A stretch of DNA of 61,160 nucleotides from an uncultured Paracoccaceae bacterium (GTDB lineage Bacteria > Pseudomonadota > Alphaproteobacteria > Rhodobacterales > Rhodobacteraceae). Under the pieces are notes generated by a model. It was not told the DNA's origin. It worked only from the letters and a program-made list of their open reading frames with translations, and did not search any database. This document shows, piece after piece, positions 53,811 through 61,160 of this stretch. Within the stretch, counting starts at the first letter, position 1; each line of letters begins with the position of its first letter. The stretch lies in the NCBI GenBank assembly GCA_938049225.1, contig CALICM010000010.1, forward strand, positions 1 to 61,160, read 5' to 3'. The position numbers and the translations under genes are program-made.

Positions 53811-54976
53811 CGGGACGTGTTCTGATCCTGGCGTCCGACCTGCACGAGGCCAGCCAGCGCAAAACGATCCTGGGCCTGAAGGCGGCGGGTTGGACGGTCG
53901 AAAGCGCCTCGTTCAAGCGCGGCAACATGGCGCCCGCCGCAGTCGACTGGCCCGACCTTGATTTGGGCGCTGTCGGCAATGGGGTCACGCTGGCCCGCTG
54001 GCTGGGACTGTTGCGGGCCATGTGGCGCTTGACGCGGGCGCGGCAACGGGTGCGCGGCGTGGACCGGATCGTGGCCCGCAACCTGGATATGGCGCTGCTG
54101 GGCCTGTGGGCGCGGTTCTGTGCGGGGCGCCGCGTGCCGCTGATCTATCAGTGTTTGGACATACATGGGTCACTGATCGGAAGCGGGTTTCGGGCCCGGC
54201 TGGCGCGCTGGGTCGAGCGGCGCGTTTTGGCGCGCTGTGCCAGTTTGGTGATCAGCGCGCCGGGCTTTATCGACCATTACTTCCAGCCGGTTCAACGCTA
54301 CGATGGACCGGTGCAGCTGCTTGAAAACCGTATTCTATGGGCCGCCACAGCCCCCCCGCGCAATCCAAATTATATCCGCCAGCAGAGACCGGTGACTCTG
54401 GGGTGGGTCGGCACCCTGCGCTGCCCGCAATCCTTTGCTCTCTTGGCCGAGGTGGCCCGCCAATGCGGACCCAACATGCGGGTCGAGATGCACGGGGCTG
54501 TGCATCACCACCAATTGCCCAATTTCGACCGAACCTTGGCGCGCATTCCCGCGCTGACTTGGCACGGGCCTTATGCTTACCCGGACGGTTTGGCGGCGAT
54601 CTATGCCCGCCTCACCTGTGTCTGGGGGCAGGATTTGTGGCAAAGCGGGGCCAATTCCGATTGGTTGTTGCCCAATCGAGTGTATGAAGCGGGCTACTTC
54701 GGGTGCCCCCTGCTGGCGGTCGAAGGTACCGCGACAGCGCAGCGCGTCGCCCAATATGGCAGCGGGATTGTTCTTTCGCGGCCCAGTGCCCCAGAGGTGT
54801 TGCAAGCCTTGTCCAACCCCCGCGCGTTGGACGCCGCCCGGGCCGCGCTTTTGGCGATGCCGGGTTCTGCGTTCGCCCAAACACCCTGGACGATGGCGCG
54901 GGTGCTCTTGGGCCCAACGGACAAGGGTCGCCGCTATGACCCTGTGGTGGAATCCGTATTGGGGCCGGCCGAATGA
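53807..54976 (+). CDS. Glycosyltransferase (GT4-like, GT-B fold)
   Basis: Predicted 389-residue cytoplasmic glycosyltransferase. Starts MTGRVLILASDLHEASQRK; the C-terminal domain contains TLGWVGTLRCPQSFALLAEV and NRVYEAGYFGCPLLAVEGTA, where the nucleotide-sugar-binding Glu of GT-B enzymes would be. The chain has no membrane helix. ATGA overlaps on both sides (53807-53810, 54973-54976) couple it to its neighbours. Sugar unknown. Confidence 0.87.
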   Translation: MTGRVLILASDLHEASQRKTILGLKAAGWTVESASFKRGNMAPAAVDWPDLDLGAVGNGVTLARWLGLLRAMWRLTRARQRVRGVDRIVARNLDMALLGLWARFCAGRRVPLIYQCLDIHGSLIGSGFRARLARWVERRVLARCASLVISAPGFIDHYFQPVQRYDGPVQLLENRILWAATAPPRNPNYIRQQRPVTLGWVGTLRCPQSFALLAEVARQCGPNMRVEMHGAVHHHQLPNFDRTLARIPALTWHGPYAYPDGLAAIYARLTCVWGQDLWQSGANSDWLLPNRVYEAGYFGCPLLAVEGTATAQRVAQYGSGIVLSRPSAPEVLQALSNPRALDAARAALLAMPGSAFAQTPWTMARVLLGPTDKGRRYDPVVESVLGPAE

Positions 54977-55893
54977 GCCGGTTTCAGCATCGCCTCAACG
55001 TCTACGGTCGCAGGGCTTTGCGGGTGGCTTTGGGCAAGGGCCTGCGGCGTCGGTGCCTGTTCCTGCACATGCCCAAATGCGGCGGCACGGCCTTGGCCGA
55101 GGGGCTGTATGGCACGGTCGGGATCACAAATCGGATCGGTGTGATCGATGCGCCCGCGACGCGCCGTGCGGCGGCCGTTCTGGCGGCGGGCCGGGACGAC
55201 CTGATGCTATGTCACGAGGATCTGCCGCAAGGCCACTTGACCTTTGCCCTGCGCGAGGGGATCGCGCTGAGCCATATCTTTTGGACCACACGGCTGATCC
55301 ATGGTCATGTGCTGGCCACGGATCGACTGATCGGCGCGCTGGACCCAAGCTGGGCCTTGGTCACGATGATGCGGGACCCGGCCCAGCGGGCCCTGTCGAA
55401 CTACCGCATGGCGGTGGCGGCGGGTGTGATCCCGGCGGATCTGGATGCCTGGCTTGACGGGCCGGTGGGGGTCAGCATGGCTCGGGTCTATCTGCGATAT
55501 TTGTCAGGGCGGACCGTGATCCCAGACGGGCAATTGTCTGCGGCCCTGGCCGCGGCACACAAGCGGTTGGCGCGCTTTGACGTGATCGGCTTCTTGGACC
55601 AGCCCGCCACTTTTCGCGCCGATTGCGCCCGGGCGCTGGGCGTGCGCCCGCATTTGCCCCGAAGAAACCTGGCGAAAGGCCCACCCGTCAGGCTTTCGCC
55701 GGAGCAGATGGATCGATTGCAGGCGCTGTTGGCGCCGGATCTGGAGATTTATCGTGCCGCCCGCGCGCTGCATCTGTCCGCTGCAACAACAAAAACACTG
55801 ATGAGTCGAGCCCGGTCAGCCGCCGACAGCGTGACCACAGCACCAGCGCCACCGCCATATGAACGCCCGCGGCGGCCGCTGCCGCACCCATAG
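54973..55893 (+). CDS. Sulfotransferase family protein
   Basis: Predicted 306-residue PAPS-dependent sulfotransferase. The 5-prime-phosphosulfate loop is FLHMPKCGGTALAE (30-43) and the 3-prime-phosphate motif is MMRDPAQRALSNYR (132-145) with Arg134 and Ser142. Carbohydrate sulfotransferases of this type modify polysaccharides. This suggests the polymer made by the cluster is sulfated, using PAPS from the sat-cysC product at 39319. The last 206 bases overlap the convergent flippase gene. Confidence 0.85.
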   Translation: MSRFQHRLNVYGRRALRVALGKGLRRRCLFLHMPKCGGTALAEGLYGTVGITNRIGVIDAPATRRAAAVLAAGRDDLMLCHEDLPQGHLTFALREGIALSHIFWTTRLIHGHVLATDRLIGALDPSWALVTMMRDPAQRALSNYRMAVAAGVIPADLDAWLDGPVGVSMARVYLRYLSGRTVIPDGQLSAALAAAHKRLARFDVIGFLDQPATFRADCARALGVRPHLPRRNLAKGPPVRLSPEQMDRLQALLAPDLEIYRAARALHLSAATTKTLMSRARSAADSVTTAPAPPPYERPRRPLPHP

Positions 55894-57031
55894 GCCCCCA
55901 AAGCTGCGCGCTGACAAGAATGGTCGGCAGGCCCAGGATAATCCCCAAAATTGTGGTGCGGAACACCGTCGCGGTGTGTCCATGCAGCAGCAGCAATTGC
56001 TGCGTATTGCCCAAGGTCGCCCGGACAATTGGCACGCTGGTCAGAACCCACACCAGCGGCGCCAGCCCTTGGGTCCCCGCCAGCCACTGCACCCAATCCA
56101 GGCTTAAGGCAAGACCAGCCAGGCACAGGATCAGCCCCAACCAGCGCAGCGCCAAAGCCTCGCGCAGGGCATGGTGGGTTTGGGCCGCATCCTGTACTGC
56201 GACGCCCGCAGCGATCCGGGCGCTGCTGGCAACCTCCACCGCGACCAGGGCCAGGCCGGGCAGCGCCGCGAAGGTGAGTGCCAGGGACAGCACCCCCAAG
56301 CCCTCATGCGGCAATCGCCAGCTTGCGGAAAAGATCACCAAATCCCGAAAATACTCCAAAAACATCAGCCCGGGGATTATATGGCCGGCCTGGCGCAGGT
56401 CTTGGATTAGAAAGCCCCGTTGTGGCGCGGGTCGCCACAACGGTCGCATCAGGGGGGCAAGGCGGGCATATTGCAAGGCGATGCCAAGCACGCCGGCGCC
56501 GAACAGCATCAGCGGCATGCTCCACCAAATCGGCGCCCAGCCAGTGCCCCAGGCGAGGCAGGCAAGCAGCGCAAAACCCATTGGGCGCGACAACAGCCGT
56601 GGTAAAGCGCCCGTCAGTGGTGCGTCCAGCGCGGTTCCACAACGGGCGTTGAAGCGCAGCACGGCAAGTATTGGTGCCAGCGCCGCGATACCCAAAACCC
56701 AAGGTGGCGCCCATCCCGCAGCCACCACACTCCCAAGCATCAGCGCGATCGCCAGAGAAAACCCGGAAGTCACCGCAGCCGATTGCCGAAGAAACGCGGC
56801 CCTGTCCCCTGGGGACCCTTGGGTCAACCGCCGCAAGGCCAGCGCGTCCAGGTTGCCATTGACCAGGACACCCGCCAATGTCGCGGTCGCGATCACCAGT
56901 GTTGCTTGTCCAAAGGCCGCCGCGCCCATCGTCGCGATCAGCCCCAAAGTGGCGGCTGCACCCATTGCCGCGGCACAGCCCTGCGCGGCCAACAGAACAA
57001 CCGCGCGCAGCAGCGTTGGCTTAAGCCGCAT
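55688..57031 (-). CDS. Polysaccharide flippase (Wzx/MATE-like membrane protein)
   Basis: Predicted 447-residue protein with about 12 helices (LRAVVLLAAQGCAAAMGAAA; LGIIPGL-like GHIIPGLMFLEYFRDLVIF; LLLHGHTATVFRTTILGIIL). Its layout matches oligosaccharide flippases that move lipid-linked repeat units across the inner membrane. Start at 57031 (MRLKPTLLRAV) overlaps the end of the chain-length gene by 11 bases. The polar C-terminal tail of about 45 residues is encoded antisense to the sulfotransferase gene. Confidence 0.85.
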   Translation of the reverse strand: MRLKPTLLRAVVLLAAQGCAAAMGAAATLGLIATMGAAAFGQATLVIATATLAGVLVNGNLDALALRRLTQGSPGDRAAFLRQSAAVTSGFSLAIALMLGSVVAAGWAPPWVLGIAALAPILAVLRFNARCGTALDAPLTGALPRLLSRPMGFALLACLAWGTGWAPIWWSMPLMLFGAGVLGIALQYARLAPLMRPLWRPAPQRGFLIQDLRQAGHIIPGLMFLEYFRDLVIFSASWRLPHEGLGVLSLALTFAALPGLALVAVEVASSARIAAGVAVQDAAQTHHALREALALRWLGLILCLAGLALSLDWVQWLAGTQGLAPLVWVLTSVPIVRATLGNTQQLLLLHGHTATVFRTTILGIILGLPTILVSAQLWGPMGAAAAAAGVHMAVALVLWSRCRRLTGLDSSVFLLLQRTDAARGRHDKSPDPAPTAPAIDPSAPAKA

Positions 57032-58904
57032 GAACGTCGTGACGCTTGAGCACACGGGGGGCCATCCGCGTCAGGACCAGACCCACCCGGGGTAGGCCCG
57101 GACCGCGAACCTGAGCCAGGCCCCGCAACAGCGCCCCGCGCTTGGTCGCATTCCAGCGAACCAGATACAGCACCAGATCCGCCCGGGTCGCGATGGTGCG
57201 CACGTCCGCGGTCCGCGTCGCCGCAGGGGTGTCGATCAGGATGTAGTCGTATTGCCCCCGCAAGGTGCAAAGCAGCGCATCGAACCGTGCGGTTGTGAAG
57301 ATATCCGCAGCATTGGCCGAGGTATGCTCGCCCACCAAAATATCGACCGGCAGCCCGGCGGGACGTGTCACCGCCTGCTCGAAGGATATCAGCCCAGCAA
57401 GTACGGACAGAACACCGCGCCGCGCGCCCAGGTCCAGCATCTGCGCAATGGTCCCACCCCGCAAATCAGCCTCGATCACCAGCACCGTCTTGCCCCAGGT
57501 TGCCAGGCTTTGGGCCAGAAGCAGACACTGCGTTGTCCGCCCTTCCTCTGCCACCGAAGATGTGACCATGACCACCTTGGGGGGATGGTCCAAATTGCTG
57601 CTTAAAACCGTGGATCTCAGGTCGCGGACGGCCTCGCTCAGCGGTGCACTTGGGCGGCGGGTCAGGATTTGCAGAGGCGGCACGCGGCGCTCGGCCGCCT
57701 CTGGTAAAAGGGCAGTCACCGGCAAGCCGGTGAGGCGCCGCGCGTCCTGGGCCGTCTTGATCCGCGTGCCCCATTGATGTCGGGCCAGCACCCAGAGGGC
57801 GCCCAGCCCCGCGCCCAAGATCAACGCGACCAGGATGATCAAGGTCGGTTTCGGGGCCGCTGGGTGAAGTGGGGCCACCGCAGGTGACAGCAGCCGGGCA
57901 TCAGGGCGCAAAACGCCCGTTTGGACAGTGGTTTCCTTCAGGCGGGTCAGAAAGCTTTCATAGAGCAGTCGCGTGGTGTCGGCCTCGCGTTCCAACTGAT
58001 CCAACTGCACCAAGGCTTCGGTGGCCTCGGCCAGACTTTGTGATAAATCATCCGCCTGCGCCGCGAGGCCAGGGCGCAGAGGGCTGTCCACGGGAAGGGA
58101 CATTAAGCGCAGACGCAACGCTTCTAGCTGGCGTTCCATCTGCGTAATTTGCTCAGGCGTGGGCAGACCCCGCATGGTGCGCGTCGCACGGGCGCGCTGC
58201 TCGGCCAGGTCAAGCTGCTGTTCCAAGGCGACAACCCGATCCGTCAGCCATTGGGTTGCCTGCTCGGTCGCGACCAGTTTGGCGGTCACCTGCTCTTGCA
58301 CATAAAGGGCAGCCAGCCGGTTCACGATTTTGGCGCTTTTCTCGGCGGAATTGGTCCCGACCGAGACCTCGATCACCAGACTGTCGGGGACGATTGTGAC
58401 GCGCAATGCCCGGATCACGGCGTTTGTGGTCCCATCGCGGGCCTGTTCTTCGGTCAGCGGTGTCGGCGGCGGCACCGGTATCCCGATGTACTCGGAAGCG
58501 ACACGGTATAATCGCCGCAGGGACAGGCGCGATGGTGGTCTGAGGGCCGGGTTGAATTGCCGGTCCCGGGTCAGGTCCAGGTTATCGACTAGTTTTGTCA
58601 CCAGCGCCCGTGATCTGAGGACCTGGGACTGCGTGTTCAGGATTTGCGCGTCATGGCCCATGCCCGGCAGGACCAGACCGATGTCGATCACCCGCGCCTC
58701 CTGCGGTTCCAGCATCAGGGTGGCATGGGTGCGGTAAACCGGGCGTGCGACGTAATAGCTGTAGACCGCGCCAAGCACGGTGAAAACCAAGGCACATGCC
58801 AGGATATGAAGCCGCCCATGCCAAAGAAGCTGCGGATCAAAACCGTTGTTGATCTGCGTTTGATGAGCGGCCAGCGGCAGCGGGATCGGGGACAGCTGTG
58901 TCAT
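57021..58904 (-). CDS. Polysaccharide chain-length/tyrosine-kinase-like protein (Wzc/ExoP family)
   Basis: Predicted 627-residue co-polymerase. Membrane helices about 33-52 and 354-374 flank a periplasmic Wzz domain with a long coiled coil (about 205-325). The cytoplasmic part resembles BY-kinases, but the P-loop is SSVAEEGRTT (449-458), with Arg456 replacing the essential Lys, and Walker A-prime is VLVIEAD rather than VLLIDAD. Walker B is YDYILIDTPA. No C-terminal tyrosine cluster is present (it ends VLKRHDVHAA). It may be a non-catalytic scaffold. Start ATG 58904 or TTG 58925. Confidence 0.87.
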   Translation of the reverse strand: MTQLSPIPLPLAAHQTQINNGFDPQLLWHGRLHILACALVFTVLGAVYSYYVARPVYRTHATLMLEPQEARVIDIGLVLPGMGHDAQILNTQSQVLRSRALVTKLVDNLDLTRDRQFNPALRPPSRLSLRRLYRVASEYIGIPVPPPTPLTEEQARDGTTNAVIRALRVTIVPDSLVIEVSVGTNSAEKSAKIVNRLAALYVQEQVTAKLVATEQATQWLTDRVVALEQQLDLAEQRARATRTMRGLPTPEQITQMERQLEALRLRLMSLPVDSPLRPGLAAQADDLSQSLAEATEALVQLDQLEREADTTRLLYESFLTRLKETTVQTGVLRPDARLLSPAVAPLHPAAPKPTLIILVALILGAGLGALWVLARHQWGTRIKTAQDARRLTGLPVTALLPEAAERRVPPLQILTRRPSAPLSEAVRDLRSTVLSSNLDHPPKVVMVTSSVAEEGRTTQCLLLAQSLATWGKTVLVIEADLRGGTIAQMLDLGARRGVLSVLAGLISFEQAVTRPAGLPVDILVGEHTSANAADIFTTARFDALLCTLRGQYDYILIDTPAATRTADVRTIATRADLVLYLVRWNATKRGALLRGLAQVRGPGLPRVGLVLTRMAPRVLKRHDVHAA

Positions 58905-58925
58905 ATTGGCCAAGGCATGAAGCAA

Positions 58926-59108
58926 GGTCTTTGGGTGCTAAGGCACATGACAAAATCCGAACGAAACTGTTCTTTCGATAGTGGGAATTTTGAATGAACA
59001 GAGTGTTAACTTTTGCGCGCATTTTTAGTGAAAAATAACTTAACTATAAGTGGGGTGATGTGCTTATGAATAGGTAATGAATCGAAATAATGAGCGAAAC
59101 TTGATCCG
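58926..59108. promoter_or_regulatory. A+T-rich divergent promoter region between wzc-like and priming transferase genes
   Basis: The interval is far richer in A+T than its surroundings and separates two divergently read gene groups. It contains several TTAAC motifs (about 59005 and 59040). Both groups probably start here. No single promoter is clear enough to mark. Confidence 0.4.
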
Positions 59109-59795
59109 ATGATTTTGGCGAATAGAGAAAATACCGAAATATTTAACGTTTCAAATTTTATCGAAATCAGAACAAGAAGTGGTATTTATCGAAACTATTT
59201 TAAGGAAATGCTAGATGTAGCGTTTGTGCTGATATGCATGCCCATCTGGTTGCCGCTTATCCTGGTGTTACTGCCCATTTCCTGGGCAGGGACGGGTGCC
59301 TTCCCGATCTATGGTCACTGGCGTGTCGGGCGAAATGGTAAGCCATTTCGATGCTGGAAGCTGCGGACCATGGTACCCAAAAGCGATGATGTGCTGCGCG
59401 ATTTGCTTGAGCGCGATTCGGCCGCGGCGGCTGAGTGGAAGCAAAGTCGAAAGCTTCGCCGGGATCCAAGGGTGACCATCATAGGCCGGTTCTTGCGTGT
59501 AACGAGTTTGGATGAGTTGCCGCAGCTGATTAATGTCTTGTCGGGGCAAATGGCGCTGGTGGGCCCGCGTCCCATTACCAGCGCCGAGGTTGCGCGTTAT
59601 GGACCGGCCGCAGGGGACTATATGTCGGTCCTGCCGGGTATCACTGGGTTGTGGCAGATCCGTGGGCGCAACAAATTGGGTCTTGAGGAGCGCTTGCAAT
59701 ATGACGTGTCCTATTCCCGCTCGCTGAGTCTGATAGGCGATCTGCGGATCCTGTGGCGGACGATGCATGTCGTCCTGTCCGGCACCGGCGTTTGA
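59109..59795 (+). CDS. Undecaprenyl-phosphate sugar-1-phosphate transferase (ExoY/WbaP-like priming enzyme)
   Basis: Predicted 228-residue initiating glycosyltransferase that puts the first sugar phosphate on undecaprenyl phosphate. A re-entrant N-terminal helix (about 35-58, LDVAFVLICMPIWLPLILVL) precedes the catalytic part: KPFRCWKLRTMVP, RVTSLDELPQLINVLSGQMA, LVGPRPIT and LPGITGLWQIRGRN. Length and topology match ExoY-type monotopic phosphoglycosyl transferases. The first 30 codons are AT-rich compared with the rest. Confidence 0.93.
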   Translation: MILANRENTEIFNVSNFIEIRTRSGIYRNYFKEMLDVAFVLICMPIWLPLILVLLPISWAGTGAFPIYGHWRVGRNGKPFRCWKLRTMVPKSDDVLRDLLERDSAAAAEWKQSRKLRRDPRVTIIGRFLRVTSLDELPQLINVLSGQMALVGPRPITSAEVARYGPAAGDYMSVLPGITGLWQIRGRNKLGLEERLQYDVSYSRSLSLIGDLRILWRTMHVVLSGTGV

Positions 59796-59841
59796 TGGGC
59801 CTAGCCAGTTGGGTTTTGATGCCCTTCCTTCCCCGGCTGGC

Positions 59842-59849
59842 TTAACCAT
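59842..59849 (+). promoter_or_regulatory. TTAACCAT motif (CtrA half-site-like)
   Basis: An exact TTAACCAT lies in the 208-base interval between the priming transferase and the damaged membrane-protein gene. Nothing else in that interval is recognisable apart from the dyad at 59969-59993. The motif may be chance. Confidence 0.2.
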
Positions 59850-59968
59850 AGGAACCCATGCCCTGTCGTTGTGTGGCCGGGTTGAGAGTGATGGTTTTCG
59901 GCTTCCCTGCTTTCGATCCGGCTCACATCTACAACCTCTGGTAAAAGAGTGGAAATTCGCCTACATAT

Positions 59969-59993
59969 TGTGTCGAAAAACATTTTAGACACA
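59969..59993. promoter_or_regulatory. Inverted repeat TGTGTC-N13-GACACA at the ribosome binding site
   Basis: Arms at 59969-59974 and 59988-59993 are exact reverse complements around an A/T-only-like 13-base spacer. The right arm runs into the AGGAAG ribosome binding site of the gene starting at 60004. This could be an operator, or an mRNA hairpin controlling translation. Confidence 0.4.
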
Positions 59994-60003
59994 GGAAGTA
60001 TTA

Positions 60004-60329
60004 ATGTCCCGTTGGGCCGATCAATTCAATAGCCTTGCTATTCATGCCACTATCAAAAACGCCTACGACGCGTTGGCTTTCGAAACAGAAGAACTAGATA
60101 ATGGGGCGCATCAGAACACCGGCGTCTTAAAAAGGCATTTGATCTGCTCAAAGGTGTCGTAGATGGGATGGACCCTGAGTTTTCTCCCGATGCCCAACTC
60201 AATAGCTTGGCCAACCACCTTAACCAACACATGGTAGCGCAAATCTCCAACTACGTGTCCAATAGCAATATACAGCACCTGAAGAATGCAAATGATCAAT
60301 TCAGCAGTCAGGTTCCAACAATCCTTTAA
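60004..60329 (+). pseudogene. N-terminal part of a broken coiled-coil membrane protein
   Basis: ATG at 60004 after AGGAAG opens MSRWADQFNSLAIHATIKNA. The frame continues well until the A-run at 60129-60133, where the protein-like sequence passes to the minus-1 frame (KAFDLLKGVVDGMDPEF, LNSLANHLNQHMVAQISNYV, QHLKNANDQF). One missing A would explain it. It then meets TAA at 60327-60329; a single C-to-T change in CAA would create that stop. The next frame goes on directly in phase. I read this and 60330-61055 as one former gene of about 350 codons. Sequencing error or recoding at the A-run is possible. Family not recognised with confidence. Confidence 0.55.
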
Positions 60330-61055
60330 GTGGCAGCAATGTCGAAGCCTCAAGAAAGCCGGAAGGCGATTAAGGGCGTAGAGGCGGCATATGACAACTT
60401 TTGCAAGGCGGTAGAGAAGACAAGAACTGAATTTGCGGCCACTGCTGCGGAGAAGGCAACGGAAATCACTGACCTTGAAGCTCGAACTTCTCGGCTGTCC
60501 ACTTCCCTTGATAATCTCCAGACAACGACTGACACTCAGATTTCTTCGTGGCAAACCAAATTTACCGAGGCACAAAGAACACGAGCGGAAGAGCATTCCA
60601 ACGCCCAGATCGAACGCGGAAAAGAGTACAATAAAGCGCTTCGTGAATTCACGGCAACCACAGAAAAAGACCGAACTACGACGACCCAGAAGCATGACAA
60701 AGCCCTTAAAGCCGCGTTCGACAAATACGCCGAGAACGTGACTGCCAAGACCACCGATATCAACGACAAACACGCCTCAATTTTGGAAATACATGGATTG
60801 GTCACCAATGACGGTGTTGCTGGTGGATACAAGAAGGGTGCAAATAGTGAATGGTGGGCAGTATTGACTTGGAGTGTGATTTCAATGCTCTGCTACTTGC
60901 TCATACTTGGCTGGGTGCTTTTCAAAGGAAAACTTGGATTTGGGATCGCCAGTTCCGATGGAACAGATTGGCCTGTGGTGGTCACTACGGTGTCTGTAAC
61001 CGCCGTTGCATTTGTGGCAGCAGAGGTGGTCGCGGAAATTCAGACCAGTGGTTAA
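60330..61055 (+). CDS. Coiled-coil protein with C-terminal membrane helices, probable remainder of a broken gene
   Basis: A 241-residue open frame starting GTG directly after the TAA at 60327 and in the same phase; an ATG is at 60339. Residues about 15-150 are charged and helical, with few hydrophobic breaks (KAVEKTRTEFAATAAEKATE, FTEAQRTRAEEHSNAQIERG), typical of a long coiled coil. Two membrane helices follow (WAVLTWSVISMLCYLLILGW and VVVTTVSVTAVAFVAAEVVA). Codon use and G+C are unlike the upstream polysaccharide genes, suggesting transfer. The C-terminus ends 32 bases before an IS3-type orfA and may be cut short. Function unknown. Confidence 0.55.
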   Translation: MAAMSKPQESRKAIKGVEAAYDNFCKAVEKTRTEFAATAAEKATEITDLEARTSRLSTSLDNLQTTTDTQISSWQTKFTEAQRTRAEEHSNAQIERGKEYNKALREFTATTEKDRTTTTQKHDKALKAAFDKYAENVTAKTTDINDKHASILEIHGLVTNDGVAGGYKKGANSEWWAVLTWSVISMLCYLLILGWVLFKGKLGFGIASSDGTDWPVVVTTVSVTAVAFVAAEVVAEIQTSG

Positions 61056-61087
61056 GGTGGATCGCATGATGAAAGAAGTGATCCGAA

Positions 61088-61160
61088 ATGAAGAAACGAA
61101 AGAACCACTCGCCTGAGTTCAAGGCCAAGGTTGCACTTGAAGCGATCCGCGAGGAGATGA
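61088..61160 (+). mobile_element. IS3-family transposase OrfA, 5-prime end (runs off window)
   Basis: ATG at 61088 opens MKKRKNHSPEFKAKVALEAI followed by REEM to the window edge. This is the characteristic start of IS3-family OrfA proteins, whose N-terminal part is a helix-turn-helix domain. The inverted repeat of the element should lie in 61050-61087 but I cannot delimit it. Whether the element is complete lies outside the window. Confidence 0.8.

Noticed and set aside
1-61160. CRISPR arrays, tRNA or rRNA genes, integrated prophage
   Set aside because: No regularly spaced repeats, no cloverleaf with CCA-type end noticed, and the only phage-like genes are the two GTA-type spike genes.

Overview
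The window looks like chromosome from an alphaproteobacterium of the Rhodobacterales (Rhodobacter/Roseobacter group). The evidence is high G+C coding sequence, a motB-flgE-flgK-flgL-flgI flagellar block, a Rhodobacter-type porin, a fused ATP sulfurylase/APS kinase, a leuS-lptE-holA cluster and two genes resembling the head-spike genes of the Rhodobacter capsulatus gene transfer agent (GTA). No rRNA, tRNA or CRISPR array was found.

Layout. 1-553: remnant of an IS21-type istA gene and non-coding sequence. 554-7527: flagellar genes flgI, flgL, flgK, flgE and motB (minus strand), with fliM divergent. 7509-12706: a P1-family peptidase, cupin, short-chain dehydrogenase and aldehyde dehydrogenase on the minus strand, then a universal stress protein and a fluoroacetate-dehalogenase-like hydrolase on the plus strand. 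12778-14874: NifU-type scaffold, GFA-type zinc protein, tsaB and rimI. 15041-21187: a nucleoside uptake and salvage operon (BMP-type binding protein, ATPase, permease, a LysE-type exporter, second permease, purine nucleoside phosphorylase). 21184-21528: two transposase scars. 21636-32035: ten co-directional genes read from the right, comprising a two-gene PAS/AAA+ regulator, a PotDABC-type importer, an aldehyde dehydrogenase, an SMR transporter, a GABA-type aminotransferase and glutaryl-CoA dehydrogenase. Together these could take up and degrade 5-aminovalerate or a related omega-amino compound. A second IS21 scar lies at 32439-32571. 32602-37792: GST, holA, lptE, leuS and a DUF3576-like lipoprotein. 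38051-47672: porin, sat-cysC, tamA and tamB.

47961-59795 is the most distinctive part. A Crp/Fnr-type regulator is followed by two GTA-type head-spike genes and directly by an extracellular polysaccharide cluster: polymerase, acyltransferase, two glycosyltransferases, sulfotransferase, flippase, chain-length/tyrosine-kinase-like protein and priming glycosyltransferase. In R. capsulatus the spikes bind capsule, so receptor-binding and receptor-synthesis genes appear to sit side by side here.

59969-61160 is of lower G+C. It holds a broken coiled-coil membrane protein gene (one frameshift, one nonsense codon) with an operator-like dyad at its ribosome binding site, and ends in the start of an IS3-family orfA that runs off the window.
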